In this document: in pieces, positions 26,255 through 35,578 of the stretch
How positions within the stretch are numbered: position 1 is the first letter of the stretch
How the letters are laid out: each line of letters starts with the position of its first letter
From: Akkermansiaceae bacterium
Lineage (GTDB): Bacteria; Verrucomicrobiota; Verrucomicrobiia; Verrucomicrobiales; Akkermansiaceae
Reading direction: 5' to 3'
NCBI GenBank assembly: GCA_024233115.1
Contig: JACKQB010000009.1
Coordinates: 1 to 64,000, forward strand
Length of the DNA: 64,000 bases
The notes under the pieces: model-generated
Told to the model about the DNA's origin: nothing
Databases searched by the model: none
Seen by the model: only the letters and a program-made list of their open reading frames with translations
Position numbers and translations under genes: made by a program

Positions 26255-27097
26255 CTACCAATTCCAGGCCTGTTTTTTCCAGAAGGCATGGAGTTCTTCA
26301 GTGCTGCCGTTAAAACCGTTGCGCTCAACAGGCCGGTCGAGGTTGCCAAAGTACTTGGGGGTGCGCCATGAACCTCCGCGGTAGTTGTAGGGGCGGGATG
26401 TACCGTTGCTCCACCAGACACCGCCGTATTGCCACATACACCAGTCCGACCAGACACCGGATGCCTTGGCGAGTTTGTAGGGGGTTTCCAGGCCTTTGTT
26501 TGTATTTGAGTACAGGGCAAGCCAGTAAGGGCAGCGACGTAACACGGCTTTCTGCGAGCTGGTGGCGTTTTGCAATGTCCTGCGGATCGTTGAGCTGTTC
26601 TCGAGATAGACGACGGGATACCTGCCTGTCAGCTGTTTGATTCTTGAGACAAAAGCGACGATGTTGGCCGCGCTGCAATCGGTGGCGATGTCGGTGACTA
26701 ACAGTATCTGGTTGGCGCGGATGCCCCGGCTGGATTTGATCTCGCGCAAGCGGTTGATAAAGCGCTCAGCGTGATAGTTGGGCGCAGAATCTTTGAGTAG
26801 ATGGTAGTAGGAGCCGAGTAGCAGGCCTTGGCGATCGGCCCCAGCCAGGAAATCGGCGCATTTGGTATCGAGTTCAGGCCCCTTGGCGCAGCGGGCGATG
26901 AGACCGTGGGCCCCGTTGGCTTTTAAGGCCGACTGGTCGGATGGGGAATAGGACCTACCGGCCCGTTGTTTTTCCTTGGGATCATAATGGGAGACATTGA
27001 TGATCTTGGGTGATTTTGCATAGCTGACCTTTCCATACTGTGCGCATGAGGAGAATAATAGGGTGGCTAACAGCGGGAGGAAATATCGGTATCGCAT
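26255..27097 (-). CDS. GH25-like lysozyme lipoprotein
   Basis: A 280-residue protein. The signal sequence ends in the lipobox LLFSSC (Cys18), so it is lipid-anchored. The domain follows the GH25 (Cpl-1/cellosyl) pattern: IINVSHYDP where the first catalytic Asp is expected, GAHGLIARCAKG, YYHLLKDSAPNYHAERFI, ILLVTDIATD (the DxE strand, here DIATD) and VVYLENSS, with WCMWQYGG near the end. GH25 enzymes cleave the beta-1,4 bond between MurNAc and GlcNAc. The D-x-E acid is not obvious in DIATD, so activity is uncertain. A role in cell-wall remodelling is inferred. Confidence 0.72.
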   Translation of the reverse strand: MRYRYFLPLLATLLFSSCAQYGKVSYAKSPKIINVSHYDPKEKQRAGRSYSPSDQSALKANGAHGLIARCAKGPELDTKCADFLAGADRQGLLLGSYYHLLKDSAPNYHAERFINRLREIKSSRGIRANQILLVTDIATDCSAANIVAFVSRIKQLTGRYPVVYLENSSTIRRTLQNATSSQKAVLRRCPYWLALYSNTNKGLETPYKLAKASGVWSDWCMWQYGGVWWSNGTSRPYNYRGGSWRTPKYFGNLDRPVERNGFNGSTEELHAFWKKQAWNW

Positions 27098-27247
27098 TAC
27101 CCGGTCAGTTTAACAGGTGTCAAAGGGGGAGAGAAGCGCATTTTTCATGGGGGCGGACTTGCAAACCGCATCAGTTTATCGTGCAAAGAATCAAGACCTG
27201 CATGATGCTCGACAGGAAGCCGTGGGCTACAAGTCGCCACTCCATGT

Positions 27248-28597
27248 TTAACCTTTGAACTGGCCACGCCAGTAATCGAGGCGTTCCTTGATGCGTTTTT
27301 CCAAGCCGTTTTCCGTGGGGGTGTAGTAAGTCCTGCCTTCGGGAAGGTAGGCCTGCGGCACGTAGTTGCCCTTGTAGTCGTGGGAGTAGTGATACTCCAG
27401 GGCTTGGTCGCTGGTGCCGGATTCCTTGGCCAGCATTTTGCGGGTTTTGGTGCGCAGATGTTCAGGCACCGCAAGCGTCCGACCTTCCTTGACGTCGTGC
27501 ATGGCTTCACCGAGCGCGGCGTAGGCGCTGTTGGATTTGGGGGCGGTGGCGAGGTAAACGGTGGCGTGGGCGAGCGGGATACGGCCTTCCGGCATACCGA
27601 TGAATTCAAAGGCCTGCTGCGCATCCATTGCGACGCGTAGCGCATTGGAGTCGGCGAGGCCGATATCTTCGCTGGCGGAGATAACGAGGCGGCGCGCAAT
27701 AAACCGCGGGTCCTCACCAGCGGTGAGCATCTTGGCCAGCCAGTAAAGTGCCGCATCGGGGTCGGAGCCACGGATGGATTTGATAAAGGCGGAGATGGTG
27801 TCGTAATGCGCATCGCCATCGGCATCGTAGACGATGGCTTTTTGCTGGATGGATTCCTCTGCCACGGCCAGGGTGATGTGGATGCTTCCGCCATCGGTTT
27901 CTGGCGTTGTCAGGGCGGCAAGTTCAAGAGCTGTTAGTGCGCGGCGGGCATCGCCATCGCTTTTGTCGGCAATGTGGGCTAAAGCGTCATCATCCACCAT
28001 CACATCCACGGCTCCCAAACCGCGTTCCTTGTCATGGAGCGCGCATTGCATCAGCTCTATCAGGTCAGCCGACGGGACCGGTTCGAGTTGGAAGATCTGT
28101 GAGCGCGACACCAGGGGAGAGTTGACGTAAAAGTAAGGGTTGTGGGTGGTGGCTCCGATAAACCGGACCGTGCCACGCTCGACGTGAGGGAGAAGCACGT
28201 CCTGCTGGGCTTTGTTGAAACGGTGGATCTCGTCGATAAACAGGATCGTGGTCTGGTCGCGGAGCTGCCGCCATTTTTGGGCCTGCACGATTTTGTCCCG
28301 GATTTCCGCGACATTGGATTCAACTCCATTGAGCATTTCAAAACGACTGTCCGTGCTATTGGCGATCACCGTGGCCAGGGTCGTTTTTCCCGTGCCAGGA
28401 GGGCCGTAGAAAATGAGGGACGAAAACCGGTCGGCTTCAATGGCCCGGCGCAGCAGCGTTCCCTCACCGAGGATATGTTTCTGCCCCGCCACTTCGGAAA
28501 GCGTGCGAGGTCGCATCCTTGCCGCCAGCGGGGCATCATGGGCGGGCGCGGCAGGGGCCGTGGCAGGAGGTAGGGATTCTGGAAAAAGGGAGTCCAT
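27248..28597 (-). CDS. rarA: replication-associated recombination protein A (AAA+ ATPase)
   Basis: A 449-residue AAA+ protein of the RarA/MgsA/WRNIP1 family. It shows RPRTLSEVAGQKHILG, Walker A GPPGTGKTT (65-73), Walker B LFIDEIHRF (119-127) and sensor GATTHNPYFYVN. The C-terminal domain has GSDPDAALYWLAKML and ASEDIGLADSNAL, which are typical of RarA tetramerisation regions. It acts on stalled replication forks and at SSB-bound ssDNA ends. The length is usual, and it appears monocistronic. The N-terminus begins with SLFPES, a short motif also seen in other RarA proteins. Confidence 0.93.
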   Translation of the reverse strand: MDSLFPESLPPATAPAAPAHDAPLAARMRPRTLSEVAGQKHILGEGTLLRRAIEADRFSSLIFYGPPGTGKTTLATVIANSTDSRFEMLNGVESNVAEIRDKIVQAQKWRQLRDQTTILFIDEIHRFNKAQQDVLLPHVERGTVRFIGATTHNPYFYVNSPLVSRSQIFQLEPVPSADLIELMQCALHDKERGLGAVDVMVDDDALAHIADKSDGDARRALTALELAALTTPETDGGSIHITLAVAEESIQQKAIVYDADGDAHYDTISAFIKSIRGSDPDAALYWLAKMLTAGEDPRFIARRLVISASEDIGLADSNALRVAMDAQQAFEFIGMPEGRIPLAHATVYLATAPKSNSAYAALGEAMHDVKEGRTLAVPEHLRTKTRKMLAKESGTSDQALEYHYSHDYKGNYVPQAYLPEGRTYYTPTENGLEKRIKERLDYWRGQFKG

Positions 28598-28944
28598 CGC
28601 GATGGGCGTAGTTTAGACCAAGCAGAGCGGTAAGGCATACTAAAAATCCGACCGTGTTGACAATAGTACAAAAAGGCACGGTTCACTGGTCATCATCGCA
28701 GACCTCGGCCACGGCAGCTTCACAAGGTTGGAGTGATTTATCCAATGGGGACCTGATATGTTTATCGTGGTGCAAAACGCAATGTTGTGGATGCAATTTG
28801 GGAGTGCTGAGGCTTGGCTCCGCTTTCTCCTGAATCGGCTTGCCGTTCCCTGCCACAAAGCGGTGGCAAACCACGCGCACTCCAGAGAAAGCCATGGTAA
28901 GTCCAGGGGATCGGGTTTACGGTTGATGGGCGCGGTCGCAGCCC
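28598..28944. other. intergenic region with a head-to-head pair of REP-like units
   Basis: No gene is supported in these 347 bases between rarA and the RND pump gene. A promoter-like TTGACA occurs at about 28655. Positions 28797-28830 (TTTGGGAGTGC ... CCGCTTTCTCC) and 28855-28890 (CAAAGCGGTGG ... GCGCACTCCAGAG) are inverted copies of related blocks: GGAGTGC with GCACTCC, and CGCTTT with AAAGCG. Each also folds on itself around GAGGCTTGGCTC or GGTGGCAAACCAC. Confidence 0.45.
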
Positions 28945-31900
28945 TTACTCTTTCCGGAATGGTTTCGCATACCACCCCCAGGCTTTTGCCATGAGGTTCT
29001 TGAAATCCTCAGTGGCCAGATAGGCGCAGGGAATGAGAAACAGGGTGATCACGGTGGCAAAAAGAATACCAAACGCCAGCGACACAGCCATCGGGATCAG
29101 GAACTGGGCCTGGATTGAACGCTCAAATATCAGCGGCATGAGTCCGGCGAATGTCGTGATGGATGTCAGCATGATGGGGCGGAATCTTGCCGAACCGGAA
29201 TGGATCACGGCATCATAGGCATTTAGACCTTCCTGTCGCCTGCGGTTGGTGAAATCCACCATCACCAGGGAGTCGTTGACGACCACACCAGCCAGGGCCA
29301 GCATGCCAAACAAGCTGAGGTAGGAGGGGGTCAATCCTAACAACAGGTGTCCGGCGATCGCCCCGACGGCACCAAACGGGATAGCCAGCATCACAAAGAA
29401 GGGTTGCAGCATGGAGCGGAACGGAATGGCAAGAAGGGCGTAAAGCGTGAACAGCATGAGGCCGGCAGAGAACCAGAAGCGTTTTTTGTTTTCCGCGTCT
29501 TCTGCCAGCATGCCATCAAAACGCCATGTCACACCGGGCAACGCCGCTGTCATCTCATTGAGCTTTGGCTCGATTTTCTGCCCGATCAGGCCGATATTGG
29601 TGCTGGAATTCTGAGGCACGGCGGAAACGGTGAGCACACGGGCACCGTCTTTGCGTCGAATCGAAGGTGGTGAAAACCCACGGCTGATCTCCGCGACAGC
29701 ATCCAGGTTGATGAGAGCGCCATTGGGTAGGCTGACCTGCAAGTCATCGAGAGTGTGCAAGGACTCGCGCTGCTCTTCCGGGAGCCGGACCATGACCCGG
29801 ATGTTGTCTTCACCGCGTTGGATGCGTTGGGCTTCCTCCCCGAAAAACGCGGTGCGGACCTGGCGTGCCAGGTCGTCCTGGGTGAGTCCAAGGTCCCTGC
29901 CATACGGCCTCAGTTTGATTTGAAATTCATTTTGGGGGCTTTCGATGTTGGTCGATGCACTGCGGACCCCCTCGATGGCAAGCAATGCCTCCCGGACCTG
30001 GTGGGCCGCCGGGATCATGGTTTCGTCATCATTTCCGCGGAGTTCGATTTCGACATCATCACGCTCACGCATATAACCGCCGCCGGAGCGTTCCGTGCGG
30101 ATGGTAAATGACCGGGCCCCTTGGATCTCACCCACCGCCTCGCGCCAGGCATCGGCGATTTCGGAGTTTTTGGGGCCGGCTAGTTTTCTTTTGCCGGGAG
30201 GCACGATTTCCACCAGGACAAAACCTCTCCGGTCATCGTTATGCCCCCAGCTGGGCCAGCCACCAGTGGATGCCAACACATTACCAATCAAGGAGGGACC
30301 GCCTTCACCATCGGTGAATTTCTCGCGGAGACCATAGGCCGCCTCGGTGATTTCCTGGATACGCTGCTCGGTTTGCTCGAAGGTGGTGCCGTCTTCCATA
30401 CCGAGTTGCGCGAAGATATAATAGCGGTCGACCGTTGGTATCGATTGGAATCCCATCACACCACTTTGCCAAAATCCAAAGCTGGCCATGCCCAGGGCCA
30501 GGAACAGGGCCAGTGTGATGTAGCGCCACCGCACAGAAAGGTCGAGTAGCGGCTGGTAGACCCGGTCGACAAAGCGTTCAAGCCATCGGCTGACAGCCTG
30601 TTGGATGCGGGTCACCAAACCCTTCGCCTCGCGGTTCACCTTCATGTGTTTGAGGTGGGATGGCAGTACGAGTTTCGATTCGATGAGGGAGAAAATAAGG
30701 ACGGGGATAACCACGTAGGGGATTTGTTTTGCCAGGGTTCCCATCCAGCCCGTCTGAAAGGCCAACGGGATGAAGGCGACCACGGTGGTCAGGACACCGA
30801 AGGTTACGGGCACCGCGATTTCCTTGGCTCCTATCGTGGTGGCATCCATCGGACTCATCCCGCTCTTGAGTTTTGAGAAAATGTGTTCACCGGTCACGAT
30901 GGCGTCATCGACGACGATACCGAGCACGATGATGAATCCGAAAACGCTCATGATGTTGGCCGTGATGCCGAGCTGGGGCATCAGCATGAGAGCACCTGCG
31001 AAGCTGACCGGAATACCCAGCACCACCCAGAACGCGAGGGACAGGCGCAGGAAAACACCGAGGAGTAAAAAGACAAGGATACTGCCTTGGAGCAGGTTCC
31101 AGAACAGGGTGGAGATCCGGCCGCGCAGGCTTACCGAGTCGTCATCCCATGTTGCCAGCTTGACCCCTTCCGGGAAATTGTTTTTTGCGTTGGCGACGTA
31201 GGCATGGACTTGGTCGGAGATCTTCAAGGCGCTCTCATCACTCTGGCGCTTGACCTGCACAAGGGTGCAAAGCTCACCGTTGAAGCGGGTGACTTTGCGT
31301 TGATCATCAAAACTATCCTTGACTTCGGCGATGTCGCCCAGTCGGATTTCAGCGCCATTGGCCCGACTGATGATGATGTTTTCAAACTGTTCCCGCTCGA
31401 GAGCCTGGTTGGATGAGCGCAGCAGCACCCTGACCGAATCGTCGCTGATGGTGCCGGCGGAAAGGTCCATGGAATTCTGGCGTATCGCCCGGGCCACCTG
31501 GTTGAGGGTGATATCGTAGTCGCGCAGGATTTCCTTGTGGATCTCAATCCCGATTTCCTGTTTTCTTGCGCTGATGATATCCACGTTGGAAATCCCCGGG
31601 AGTGCCGCCATTTCGTCACGGGCCTGTCGGGCGGCTTCTAACAAATCCTTTTCGGTCATGTTCCCTGAGACCACAACGGAGATCACCTCCATCCAGTTGG
31701 CGGTGTCGGGAATTTGCACACGGGGTGGCTCCGCCTCGGAGGGGAAGGTGTCGATCGATCCGATACGCGACTCGATTTCCGTACGGAGTTTGTCCATATC
31801 CACGCCGTCCTTGACGTGGATGCGGAAGTTGGCCCGGTTGCGTGCGGCCTCGGCGGTGATGGATTTGATTTCCGAGAGCCCCTTCAGGACATTCTCCACG

Positions 31901-32094
31901 GGGATGACGATTTTTTGTTCCACTTCGCGCGGGGCACCGCCACGCAGCGGGATATCCACCATGATGAATGACATCCGGAACGACGGGGTGACTTCAGTGG
32001 GGATCTTGAAAAACACCGCGTAGGCGCCAGCCAGCAGAACCGCCACCATCAGGAAATTGGCGGCGTAATCGTTGCGTGCGAACCAGCGGATCAT
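28945..32094 (-). CDS. RND efflux pump, inner-membrane subunit (AcrB/HAE1-like)
   Basis: A 1049-residue RND permease with twelve predicted helices and two large periplasmic loops. The N-terminus (IRWFARNDYAANFLMVAVLL) is typical. The proton-relay Asp pair is in ALGIVVDDAIV-like 'VLGIVVDDAIVTGEHIF' near residue 400. The second half has a clear duplicated topology (MLALAGVVVNDSLVMVDF). The family exports hydrophobic drugs or metals with an adaptor and an outer-membrane channel. Adaptor and outer-membrane genes lie directly upstream on the same strand (32137-34869), so all three subunits are encoded together. No repressor gene is adjacent. Confidence 0.93.
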   Translation of the reverse strand: MIRWFARNDYAANFLMVAVLLAGAYAVFFKIPTEVTPSFRMSFIMVDIPLRGGAPREVEQKIVIPVENVLKGLSEIKSITAEAARNRANFRIHVKDGVDMDKLRTEIESRIGSIDTFPSEAEPPRVQIPDTANWMEVISVVVSGNMTEKDLLEAARQARDEMAALPGISNVDIISARKQEIGIEIHKEILRDYDITLNQVARAIRQNSMDLSAGTISDDSVRVLLRSSNQALEREQFENIIISRANGAEIRLGDIAEVKDSFDDQRKVTRFNGELCTLVQVKRQSDESALKISDQVHAYVANAKNNFPEGVKLATWDDDSVSLRGRISTLFWNLLQGSILVFLLLGVFLRLSLAFWVVLGIPVSFAGALMLMPQLGITANIMSVFGFIIVLGIVVDDAIVTGEHIFSKLKSGMSPMDATTIGAKEIAVPVTFGVLTTVVAFIPLAFQTGWMGTLAKQIPYVVIPVLIFSLIESKLVLPSHLKHMKVNREAKGLVTRIQQAVSRWLERFVDRVYQPLLDLSVRWRYITLALFLALGMASFGFWQSGVMGFQSIPTVDRYYIFAQLGMEDGTTFEQTEQRIQEITEAAYGLREKFTDGEGGPSLIGNVLASTGGWPSWGHNDDRRGFVLVEIVPPGKRKLAGPKNSEIADAWREAVGEIQGARSFTIRTERSGGGYMRERDDVEIELRGNDDETMIPAAHQVREALLAIEGVRSASTNIESPQNEFQIKLRPYGRDLGLTQDDLARQVRTAFFGEEAQRIQRGEDNIRVMVRLPEEQRESLHTLDDLQVSLPNGALINLDAVAEISRGFSPPSIRRKDGARVLTVSAVPQNSSTNIGLIGQKIEPKLNEMTAALPGVTWRFDGMLAEDAENKKRFWFSAGLMLFTLYALLAIPFRSMLQPFFVMLAIPFGAVGAIAGHLLLGLTPSYLSLFGMLALAGVVVNDSLVMVDFTNRRRQEGLNAYDAVIHSGSARFRPIMLTSITTFAGLMPLIFERSIQAQFLIPMAVSLAFGILFATVITLFLIPCAYLATEDFKNLMAKAWGWYAKPFRKE

Positions 32095-32102
32095 GGGGGG
32101 GC

Positions 32103-32137
32103 GGGTGACAGGAGTCGGGAGTCGGGAGTCGGGAGGT
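32103..32137. repeat. 7-base periodic tract between adaptor and pump genes
   Basis: Five consecutive heptamers: GGGTGAC, AGGAGTC, GGGAGTC, GGGAGTC, GGGAGGT. They occupy the junction right behind the stop of the adaptor gene. Confidence 0.7.
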
Positions 32138-33417
32138 TATCTCATGGAATGTGTGCCATGCGTTCTTTGTCCTCCACCTTGGGATGATTTGTTAGCGGCA
32201 TCAACTTTACCTTCGGAGATAATCTCTACGGGGGCACCCTCGGGGGCGTAGGGCAAATGCGATGTGGCAATCAGGTCGTCGGGTTCGATGCCATCACGAA
32301 TGATGACCACCTCCTGGCCCGACCAGACCGGGTTGACACTGATGCGTGTAAGGGTTCCACCGCGTACCAGCAGCAGCTCATTGAGGCCGCTCATGTGTTC
32401 GCGGCGGACGACGTAGACGTTGTTGAGTTTTTTGCCCGGTATGGTTGCCCTGACAGGTTGGCCGATGTAGAGCGGCGGCGTATCGGAATTGAGTGAAAAG
32501 GGGTCGTCGATCCGGGCGATGACAAAGAGTTGGCGTGACCCCTCGTCCAGCTCCCCCTCGGCCCGGACGATGGTGCCGCGCCACGCGGGCGATGCCCCGG
32601 TTTCTTGTTCCGTGAGGATGGAGTTGAATGTCACCTGGTCCTGCTCGCCCTGTTCACCGGGTTTTTGGGGTGGGGTGAAATAATTCAGGTCCCGTGTTGT
32701 AAGGGGGAGTCGGACCTCGGCGAAATCGGTGGAAAAAATTTCGCCCAGCGTGGTGCCGCCGCCGACCTGCTGGCCAAGTCCGACGTGACGTTTCCTGACG
32801 CGACCATCGTAGGGGGCGCGGATTTTCGTCCGGGCCAGGTTACGTTCGGCGCGTTCGACGGATGATTTGGCGGAGTTGACGGTTGCCTCTGCTTCGCGGA
32901 GCTGGGGTTTGCGCAGGACCAGCTCACTTGGCTCCTCGCTGAAGCCGGCGTCCTTCCAGTTCAGCAGGGCCTGTTTGGCGCGGGCTTTTTCCTGGGCGAA
33001 TGATGCCTCGGCACGTGCCAGCTGGGCCTGGGCAGAGGTCAGTTCTGTCTGGTAGTCCGCGGGATCGAGCTCCAATAGGATATCATCTTTTGCAAAAAAG
33101 GCACCGTCTTCAAAATGCTCGGAAATACGGATGATTTTGCCACTGATCTGAGCTGTCAGAGATGTGGCATTGTGGGTGCGGACCTCTCCCTGTGTTTGCA
33201 AGAGCACGGTGTGGTCCTGCCGCTTCAGGGCGATGGCTTTGGTCCGCAACATCGGTCGTTTCGAGCCAGCCTGACTCCTTGCAGGCTTCTCATTGAGTTC
33301 GGGCCCGATTTCGCGACCAAACAGGGTCATGGATTTCACCCCTTTGAGTCCGAAGAATGCCGCGCAGCCCACCGCTAGAATGGCGAGCGGAACCAGGATG
33401 TGAAAGAGTAGACGCAT
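32137..33417 (-). CDS. RND efflux periplasmic adaptor (membrane fusion protein)
   Basis: A 426-residue adaptor. An N-terminal membrane anchor (LLFHILVPLAILAVGCAAFFG) is followed by a beta-barrel/lipoyl/hairpin order: VRTHNATSLTAQISGKIIRI (lipoyl half, shown in part), ELDPADYQTEL, a coiled-coil hairpin with LARAEASFAQEKARAKQALL, then IRAPYDGRVRKRHVGLGQQV, which completes the lipoyl domain. The C-terminal membrane-proximal part contains PVWSGQEVVIIRDGIEPDD. It bridges the inner-membrane pump and the outer-membrane channel. It lies between those two genes with short gaps that consist of heptamer repeats. Confidence 0.92.
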   Translation of the reverse strand: MRLLFHILVPLAILAVGCAAFFGLKGVKSMTLFGREIGPELNEKPARSQAGSKRPMLRTKAIALKRQDHTVLLQTQGEVRTHNATSLTAQISGKIIRISEHFEDGAFFAKDDILLELDPADYQTELTSAQAQLARAEASFAQEKARAKQALLNWKDAGFSEEPSELVLRKPQLREAEATVNSAKSSVERAERNLARTKIRAPYDGRVRKRHVGLGQQVGGGTTLGEIFSTDFAEVRLPLTTRDLNYFTPPQKPGEQGEQDQVTFNSILTEQETGASPAWRGTIVRAEGELDEGSRQLFVIARIDDPFSLNSDTPPLYIGQPVRATIPGKKLNNVYVVRREHMSGLNELLLVRGGTLTRISVNPVWSGQEVVIIRDGIEPDDLIATSHLPYAPEGAPVEIISEGKVDAANKSSQGGGQRTHGTHSMR

Positions 33418-33424
33418 GGATATC

Positions 33425-33459
33425 AGGTGTCGGGAGGCAGGTGCCGGGTGTCAGGATGA
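33425..33459. repeat. degenerate 7-base periodic tract at the channel/adaptor junction
   Basis: Five heptamers with the GGTGTC theme: AGGTGTC, GGGAGGC, AGGTGCC, GGGTGTC, AGGATGA. The last ones cover the stop codon of the outer-membrane channel gene. The unit is related to that at 32103. Confidence 0.62.
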
Positions 33460-34869
33460 GAAACTGCCGCCGAGGGCGAGGTGGAGATTGATACGGTTCT
33501 GAATCCTCTGATTTTGCAGATCGATCAACGAACTTCGGGCACTGGAGGCACGACGCTGGGACTCGAGTAAATCGATGATGTCGACACCCTCGATGCCTTC
33601 CGCGTAATCGCGCTCGGCTTGTCGTTCCGCCAGGGCGGCCTGCTGCAGTTCCTTGCGTAGGTATAGCTCTTGTTGCTGCAGCCATTTCTCGGATGCCAGC
33701 GCCGACTCGACCTCACGGAAGGCGCGCAGGGCGACATCGGAAAAATCATGGATGGCTGCCTTGTTCCTGGCAACGGCGGCACGGGCGTCCTCGCGCAGAG
33801 CCCCGCCCTCAAAGAGCGACTGGCTGATGGATGAAGCAATGGATGATGCAAGGTAACCGGGGTCGAGCAGTTTCCCCAGATCCGCCGAGCTGGTGCCCGT
33901 ACCCGCGGTCAGGCGGAGAGAGGGTAATAGATTCTTCTGGGCGGCACGGGCGCGGTGGAATGACGCTTCCAGGCGTTTTCTTGCCTGGACGAGATCGGGC
34001 CGACGATTGATCAGCCCGGACGGGATGCCGGCCGGAACGGATTTGCGAATGTTGGGAAGGGCTGTCGGGGCGGTGATCGCTGCTTTGGGGTAGCGCCCTA
34101 GGACGATTTCAAGATTTCTTCTGGCATCGCCCCGTCGTTGCTGGCGCGAGCGGAGGATGCGTTCGGCACTGAAGACGTTGTTGCGTGACAGCTGGAGCTC
34201 CAGTGACCGCGCGGTGCCGGCTTTGTAGTTGCGTTCGATGATCTTTTCCACTTTCCGGTAACTCTCGAGCGTTTCCTGGGCCAGTTTGACCTGGTTTTCC
34301 GCGCTGATTAAATGATACCATAGACTCGCGGTGTTGGCTGCCAGCGACAGCCGGGTGTTCCGGAAATCAGCGACGGTGGAATCGTAGTCGGCCTGTGACG
34401 CAGTATGCAAATGGCGGAGACGACCCCAGAGGTCAAGCTCCCAGCTGGCACCGACGTTGATACTCTGGCTGGTTGAGTAGCTTCGGGTGCCACCGGCCGC
34501 ATCCTCATTGGTGCGGCTCCTGCTGGCTGAACCCGATGTGCTTGCCGACGGCATCCTGTTTGACCGGGACTGTATCACACTGGCGCGGGCTGCCTTGAGT
34601 CGCTCAGCCGTGGCTAACAAACTTGGATTGTTAGCCATGGCCTCATTCACCAGTTTGGGAAGCCGGGCATCGTTGAAGTCTTTCATCCATCCCGTGCTGA
34701 TTTTGGCGGACTCGCTTTGTCTGGACGCCTCCCAGGCGCTTGGAACACTGATTTTGGGCTGGACGGATGGGATGCCGCCCGGTTGGCAGGATGCCAGCAT
34801 GGCCAATGCTCCCAAAGACAGCACTGCGGCTCGGTGATGGGAAGTCGGTGGTCGGTGCTGGCAGGTCAT
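33451..34869 (-). CDS. RND outer-membrane efflux lipoprotein (NodT/OprM family)
   Basis: A 472-residue protein with a lipobox LAMLASC (Cys28) and two OEP repeats. The signature PSAWEASRQSESAKISTGWM near the N-terminus, ELDLWGRLRHLHTASQADYD (first repeat) and RRPDLVQARKRLEASFHRARAAQ (shown in part, second repeat) identify the TolC-like trimeric channel of the NodT branch. The first codons (MTCQHRPPTSHHR) coincide with a 7-base repeat tract, so the N-terminus may have been extended by repeat expansion. It is first in the minus-strand RND operon. Confidence 0.9.
   Translation of the reverse strand: MTCQHRPPTSHHRAAVLSLGALAMLASCQPGGIPSVQPKISVPSAWEASRQSESAKISTGWMKDFNDARLPKLVNEAMANNPSLLATAERLKAARASVIQSRSNRMPSASTSGSASRSRTNEDAAGGTRSYSTSQSINVGASWELDLWGRLRHLHTASQADYDSTVADFRNTRLSLAANTASLWYHLISAENQVKLAQETLESYRKVEKIIERNYKAGTARSLELQLSRNNVFSAERILRSRQQRRGDARRNLEIVLGRYPKAAITAPTALPNIRKSVPAGIPSGLINRRPDLVQARKRLEASFHRARAAQKNLLPSLRLTAGTGTSSADLGKLLDPGYLASSIASSISQSLFEGGALREDARAAVARNKAAIHDFSDVALRAFREVESALASEKWLQQQELYLRKELQQAALAERQAERDYAEGIEGVDIIDLLESQRRASSARSSLIDLQNQRIQNRINLHLALGGSFSS
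34832..34866. repeat. 7-base periodic tract inside the channel gene start
   Basis: Heptamers CGGTGAT, GGGAAGT, CGGTGGT, CGGTGCT and GGCAGGT overlap codons 2-12 of the outer-membrane lipoprotein. Confidence 0.55.
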
Positions 34870-34938
34870 TTTTATGAAAGCAGATTACGTCACTTGGTAG
34901 AACGGTGTCCGGTGAAGGAATTGTGGGTCAATGAGATG

Positions 34939-34977
34939 AAAAAAAACCTCCCCCACGGAGAGTTTGCGCGGGGGAGG
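34939..34977 (-). terminator. rho-independent terminator of the small lipoprotein gene
   Basis: On the minus strand an 8-base stem CCTCCCCC / GGGGGAGG encloses a 15-base loop and is followed by eight U residues (A run at 34939-34946). It lies 30 bases after the stop at 35007. This is the strongest intrinsic terminator seen in the window. Confidence 0.85.
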
Positions 34978-35006
34978 GGGTGTTTTCAAGAAATTGTCGT
35001 CTCCAT

Positions 35007-35348
35007 TTATGGAATCCGGAAGTGCTTGGAAGTGCTGAGGTCGGGTTGGCCGGTGGCGGGGTTCACCTTGGCGGTGGACGGGTCACCTACAATGTCCCCA
35101 CGGCGATAGCCCTTGACGTCGATGATGTTGTAGGGGCGATAGGGGCTGACGACCATGTTAGGCCTGTTTTGCGGGTCGGGGTGTCCTGTGGGGACGTCGC
35201 TTTCGCCTTCCACCCGTGGTGCCGGGACTTCAGGTCCGCCCGACTGGGATGAATCCCCGGGACCGTTTGGGTTTGGTCCGGGGGTAGGTGCGCAGGAAGC
35301 GAGAGCCGCAGCGGTGACTGTGAGTAGTGCGATATGTCGGTTTTTCAT
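35007..35348 (-). CDS. small Pro-rich lipoprotein, unknown
   Basis: A 113-residue protein from the ATG at 35348 (MKNRHIALLTVTAAALASC); the frame extends 13 codons further but without a signal-like start. The lipobox is ALASC. The mature part is low-complexity, Pro/Gly/Ser-rich and probably extended, and ends in a short motif YNIIDVKGYRRGDIVGDPST. The size and composition suggest a surface or periplasmic lipoprotein restricted to related bacteria. An intrinsic terminator follows directly. No homologous family is recognised. Confidence 0.6.
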   Translation of the reverse strand: MKNRHIALLTVTAAALASCAPTPGPNPNGPGDSSQSGGPEVPAPRVEGESDVPTGHPDPQNRPNMVVSPYRPYNIIDVKGYRRGDIVGDPSTAKVNPATGQPDLSTSKHFRIP

Positions 35349-35578
35349 AAATAGGGTCAGCTTATGGTGAATGGATTGTCGTGGCATTGACGCACCCGTT
35401 ATTGATGATTCGCGATCATTATACGGGCAAATCCATTTATGGCTATCAAGAAATCTTCGCTGGTTACTGGAGCTTTAAAGGATTGACGAAAGTCGACCTT
35501 TATCATATGGTTAACCCGAAGTGAATTTCAGAATCACTTAGGAAAAATGTTCTGGAGTCATGAATCACCCTTACCAAC

